Source: Thermodesulfatator sp.
Lineage (GTDB): Bacteria; Desulfobacterota; Thermodesulfobacteria; Thermodesulfobacteriales; Thermodesulfobacteriaceae
Length of the DNA: 14,758 nucleotides
Assembly: GCA_027036915.1 (NCBI GenBank)
Contig: JALWCD010000254.1
Location: 2,721-17,478, forward strand
Direction: 5' to 3'
Below, one piece after another: positions 13,034 to 14,758 of the stretch (position 1 is its first letter; every line of letters begins with the position of its first letter). Made by a program: the position numbers and the translations under genes. The notes beneath the pieces are model-generated. The model saw only the letters and a program-made list of their open reading frames with translations, ran no database searches and had not been told where the DNA came from.

Positions 13034-14049
13034 CCGTCTCCGGCATCAACGCCGTGGACAATCCGGGCCCGGGGCTCGGCATCATCAAGGGGCTGCGGGA
13101 GGGAAAGACCCCGGTCTCGGTGGTGGGGCTGGCCTACGACGCCATGGAACCGGGAATCTACCTCACGGACCTCATCGAGCGGGCCTACCTCCTGCCCTAC
13201 CCTTCCGAAGGCGAGGTCCCCTTCCTGAACCGCCTCCTCTACATCAAGGAAAGGGAAGGGCTTGAGGTGGTTATCCCGGCCCTTGATGCCGAACTTCCGC
13301 TTTTCATAGACCTTGAGCCGCGGCTTTCCGCTTATGGTCTCAGGACCTTTCTTCCCACGCAAAAACAGTTCAGATTGCGGGCCAAGGATCGCCTGTCCAC
13401 CGTGGCCGAGGCCATAGGGATAAAGACGCCCGAAACACTTGCGGTCACCTCTTATGAGGAATTTACGCGGGCCCTCTCCCGGCTCAGGTTTCCCGTAATG
13501 GTCAAAGGACTCTTCTATCGGGCCCTTAAGGCCTACACCGAGGCCGAGGCCCGGCAGCACTTTCAGGCCATCGCGGCCGAGTGGGGCTATCCCGTGATCG
13601 TGCAGGAGGTGGTGGAAGGCGAGGAGATGAATGTGGTGGGGGTGGGCGACGGAGAGGGCGGCCACTTCGGACTCATGGCCATCAAGAAGCTCTGGATCAC
13701 TTCCCTGGGTAAGATCTGGACCGGGGTGACGGTGACCCATCCGGGGCTTCTCACCGCGGCCGAAAATTTCGTAAAACACTTCCGCTGGCGGGGGGCTTTT
13801 GAGCTTGAAACCATCGTCTCGGGAGACGAGATTTACCTCATAGAGATCAATCCCCGCTTTCCGGCCTGGATCTATTTCGCGGTGGGGGTAGGGATCAACC
13901 TTCCCGAAAGGCTGCTTAAGGCCGCCCTGGGAGAGGAGCCCGAGAGGGACTGGGACTATCCGGCCGGAAAACTCTACATCCGCTTCACGGACGATCTGGT
14001 AACGGACCTCGAAGTCTTCCAGCACATGGTTACAAGGGGGGAGAGATGA
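13021..14049 (+). CDS. ATP-grasp carboxylate-amine ligase-like protein
   Basis: This 342-aa protein has an N-terminal Rossmann-like pre-ATP-grasp domain (1-115, VKVAVSGINAV, VVIPALDAELPL). A central ATP-grasp domain follows: Lys123-Asp124, Lys162 in VMVKG, the hinge VQEVVEGEE (194-202), Glu261/Glu263 in FELET, and the metal ligands Glu275 and Asn277 in LIEINPRF. It looks closest to the PylC/CarB-like branch, whose members activate a carboxylate as acyl phosphate and join it to an amine; the exact substrates are not predictable. The ATG at 13021 follows GGGAGG at 13008-13013 and lies inside the end of the PqqD-like gene. Its TGA overlaps the next ATG. With an RRE-like gene upstream and a PLP decarboxylase downstream, it is a candidate for attaching an amino acid or amine to a peptide or protein. 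Confidence 0.88.
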   Translation: MVKVAVSGINAVDNPGPGLGIIKGLREGKTPVSVVGLAYDAMEPGIYLTDLIERAYLLPYPSEGEVPFLNRLLYIKEREGLEVVIPALDAELPLFIDLEPRLSAYGLRTFLPTQKQFRLRAKDRLSTVAEAIGIKTPETLAVTSYEEFTRALSRLRFPVMVKGLFYRALKAYTEAEARQHFQAIAAEWGYPVIVQEVVEGEEMNVVGVGDGEGGHFGLMAIKKLWITSLGKIWTGVTVTHPGLLTAAENFVKHFRWRGAFELETIVSGDEIYLIEINPRFPAWIYFAVGVGINLPERLLKAALGEEPERDWDYPAGKLYIRFTDDLVTDLEVFQHMVTRGER

Positions 14050-14758
14050 GAAAGCCCTATCAGAAACCCACCATCCTGAAGCTCCAGGTGGGCTTTATGC
14101 GGGATAAGAAAAGCGGCCTTTCGCAAATGGTACGCCGGGACATAGACGGCGTTCCGGTAAGGGAGCTTGCCGAAAGATTCGGCTCGCCCCTTTTCGTCTT
14201 TTCCGAAAGGAGGCTCCGGGAACAGTTCCGTTATCTGAAAAGGCTCTTTGAAAGCCATTACCCCCGGGTGGAATTCAGCTGGTCCTACAAGACCAACTAT
14301 CTGGATGCCGTCTGCCGCATTTTCCACCAGGAAGGGGCCACGGCGGAGGTGGTCTCCGATTTTGAATACGAAAAGGCCCGGAGACTGGGAATTACCGGGG
14401 ATAAGATCGTTTTCAACGGTCCTTACAAGCCGAAGGAGATTCTACGGCGGGCGGTCCTTGAGGGGGCCCGCATCAATGTGGATTCCCTGGACGAAATCCT
14501 GGATCTCGAGGAGATCGCCCGGGAAACGGGAGAGAAGCTGCGGATAGGGCTTCGGGTAAACATGGATACCGGTATTTACCCCCGGTGGGACCGTTTCGGT
14601 TTCAATCTCGAAAGCGGGGAGGTCCTGAATGTGGCCCGTAGAATCGCCGCCGGGGGGCGGCTCGAGGTGGTGGGACTTCACTGCCACCAGGGGACCTTTA
14701 TCCTTGAGCCCGAGGCTTACGGACGGGCCGCGGAAAAACTGGTTCAACTGGCCCGAAA
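14046..14758 (+). CDS. Diaminopimelate-decarboxylase-like PLP enzyme with an N-terminal YxxP extension (partial, 3' end missing)
   Basis: The first 237 residues are present, and the frame is open to the window edge. From residue 32 (DIDGVPVRELAERFGSPLFVFSE) it follows fold type III decarboxylases of the LysA/ornithine-decarboxylase group. Lys82 in SWSYKTNYLDAV is the PLP lysine, DRFGFNLESG (182-191) matches the KFG block, and GLHCHQGTF (210-218) stands where LysA usually has HxHIGS. The relatives remove the carboxylate of a D- or L-amino acid or polyamine precursor. Before the domain is an unusual extension of about 30 residues, MRKPYQKPTILKLQVGFM, with Tyr5-x-x-Pro8. The ATG overlaps the ATP-grasp TGA and follows AGGGGGGAG, so this start is well supported. 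The YxxP pattern resembles leader peptides bound by RRE domains, and an RRE-like gene lies two genes upstream. A housekeeping lysA is less likely here. Confidence 0.85.
   Translation, partial: MRKPYQKPTILKLQVGFMRDKKSGLSQMVRRDIDGVPVRELAERFGSPLFVFSERRLREQFRYLKRLFESHYPRVEFSWSYKTNYLDAVCRIFHQEGATAEVVSDFEYEKARRLGITGDKIVFNGPYKPKEILRRAVLEGARINVDSLDEILDLEEIARETGEKLRIGLRVNMDTGIYPRWDRFGFNLESGEVLNVARRIAAGGRLEVVGLHCHQGTFILEPEAYGRAAEKLVQLAR

Noticed and set aside
12844..14025. Long open frame on the minus strand opposite the PqqD-like and ATP-grasp genes
   Set aside because: It has no recognisable domain, and its open length follows from codon bias of the real genes; both sense genes show full family motifs and coupled starts.
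14046..14758. Housekeeping lysA (diaminopimelate decarboxylase for lysine)
   Set aside because: The HIGS block is replaced by HQGT, there is a leader-like extension, and the context is a sigma-54 operon rather than lysine genes; it cannot be fully excluded because the gene is cut off.

Overview
The window reads as chromosomal DNA of a GC-rich, anaerobic, Gram-negative-type bacterium, probably thermophilic. A Tat-exported molybdoenzyme with an Fe-S partner, a sigma-54 two-component system, proteins rich in Glu, Lys and Arg, and very tight gene packing would all suit a Thermodesulfobacteria-like (Thermodesulfobacteriota) lineage. No rRNA or marker phylogeny is available here, so this placement is inference. 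I see no tRNA, rRNA, CRISPR array or insertion sequence.

Left part, all on the minus strand (1-6932). Reading in the direction of transcription there are two units. The first is engB (ribosome-assembly GTPase), a TalC-type transaldolase, a PAP2 lipid phosphatase and an ArnT-like membrane glycosyltransferase. Both engB and the transaldolase have recognisable sigma-70-type promoters, and engB looks leaderless. An AT-rich gap of about 245 bp (3396-3639) follows, with a weak terminator and a promoter with a perfect TTGACA. It leads into the second unit: a Tat-exported molybdopterin oxidoreductase, a 4x[4Fe-4S] subunit with a C-terminal membrane helix, and the first 19 codons of a probable cytochrome b anchor at the window edge.

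Middle part (6992-8647). A coiled-coil PD-(D/E)XK-like protein with five 11-residue repeats lies on the plus strand. It converges with, and overlaps at its 3' end, a DUF362 protein on the minus strand. The DUF362 gene diverges from a response regulator, and one perfect inverted repeat covers both start codons.

Right part, all on the plus strand (8663-14758). An NtrC-type regulator and its membrane histidine kinase come first. They are followed by a perfect 10-bp-arm inverted repeat and a near-consensus sigma-54 promoter (11221-11236). Downstream is a tightly coupled run: an exported protein with a duplicated OB-like domain, a DUF4405-like membrane protein with a duplicated helical tail, a PqqD/RRE-like 84-aa protein, an ATP-grasp ligase and a diaminopimelate-decarboxylase-like PLP enzyme that runs off the window. 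The PLP enzyme begins with a short extension containing Tyr-x-x-Pro, the pattern that RRE/PqqD domains recognise in some peptide leaders.

The most interesting proposal is that this run is a two-component- and sigma-54-controlled envelope or peptide-modification system in which an RRE-like protein delivers an enzyme, rather than a separate precursor peptide, to an ATP-grasp ligase. The gene content and DNA signals are visible in the sequence; the chemistry is inference.
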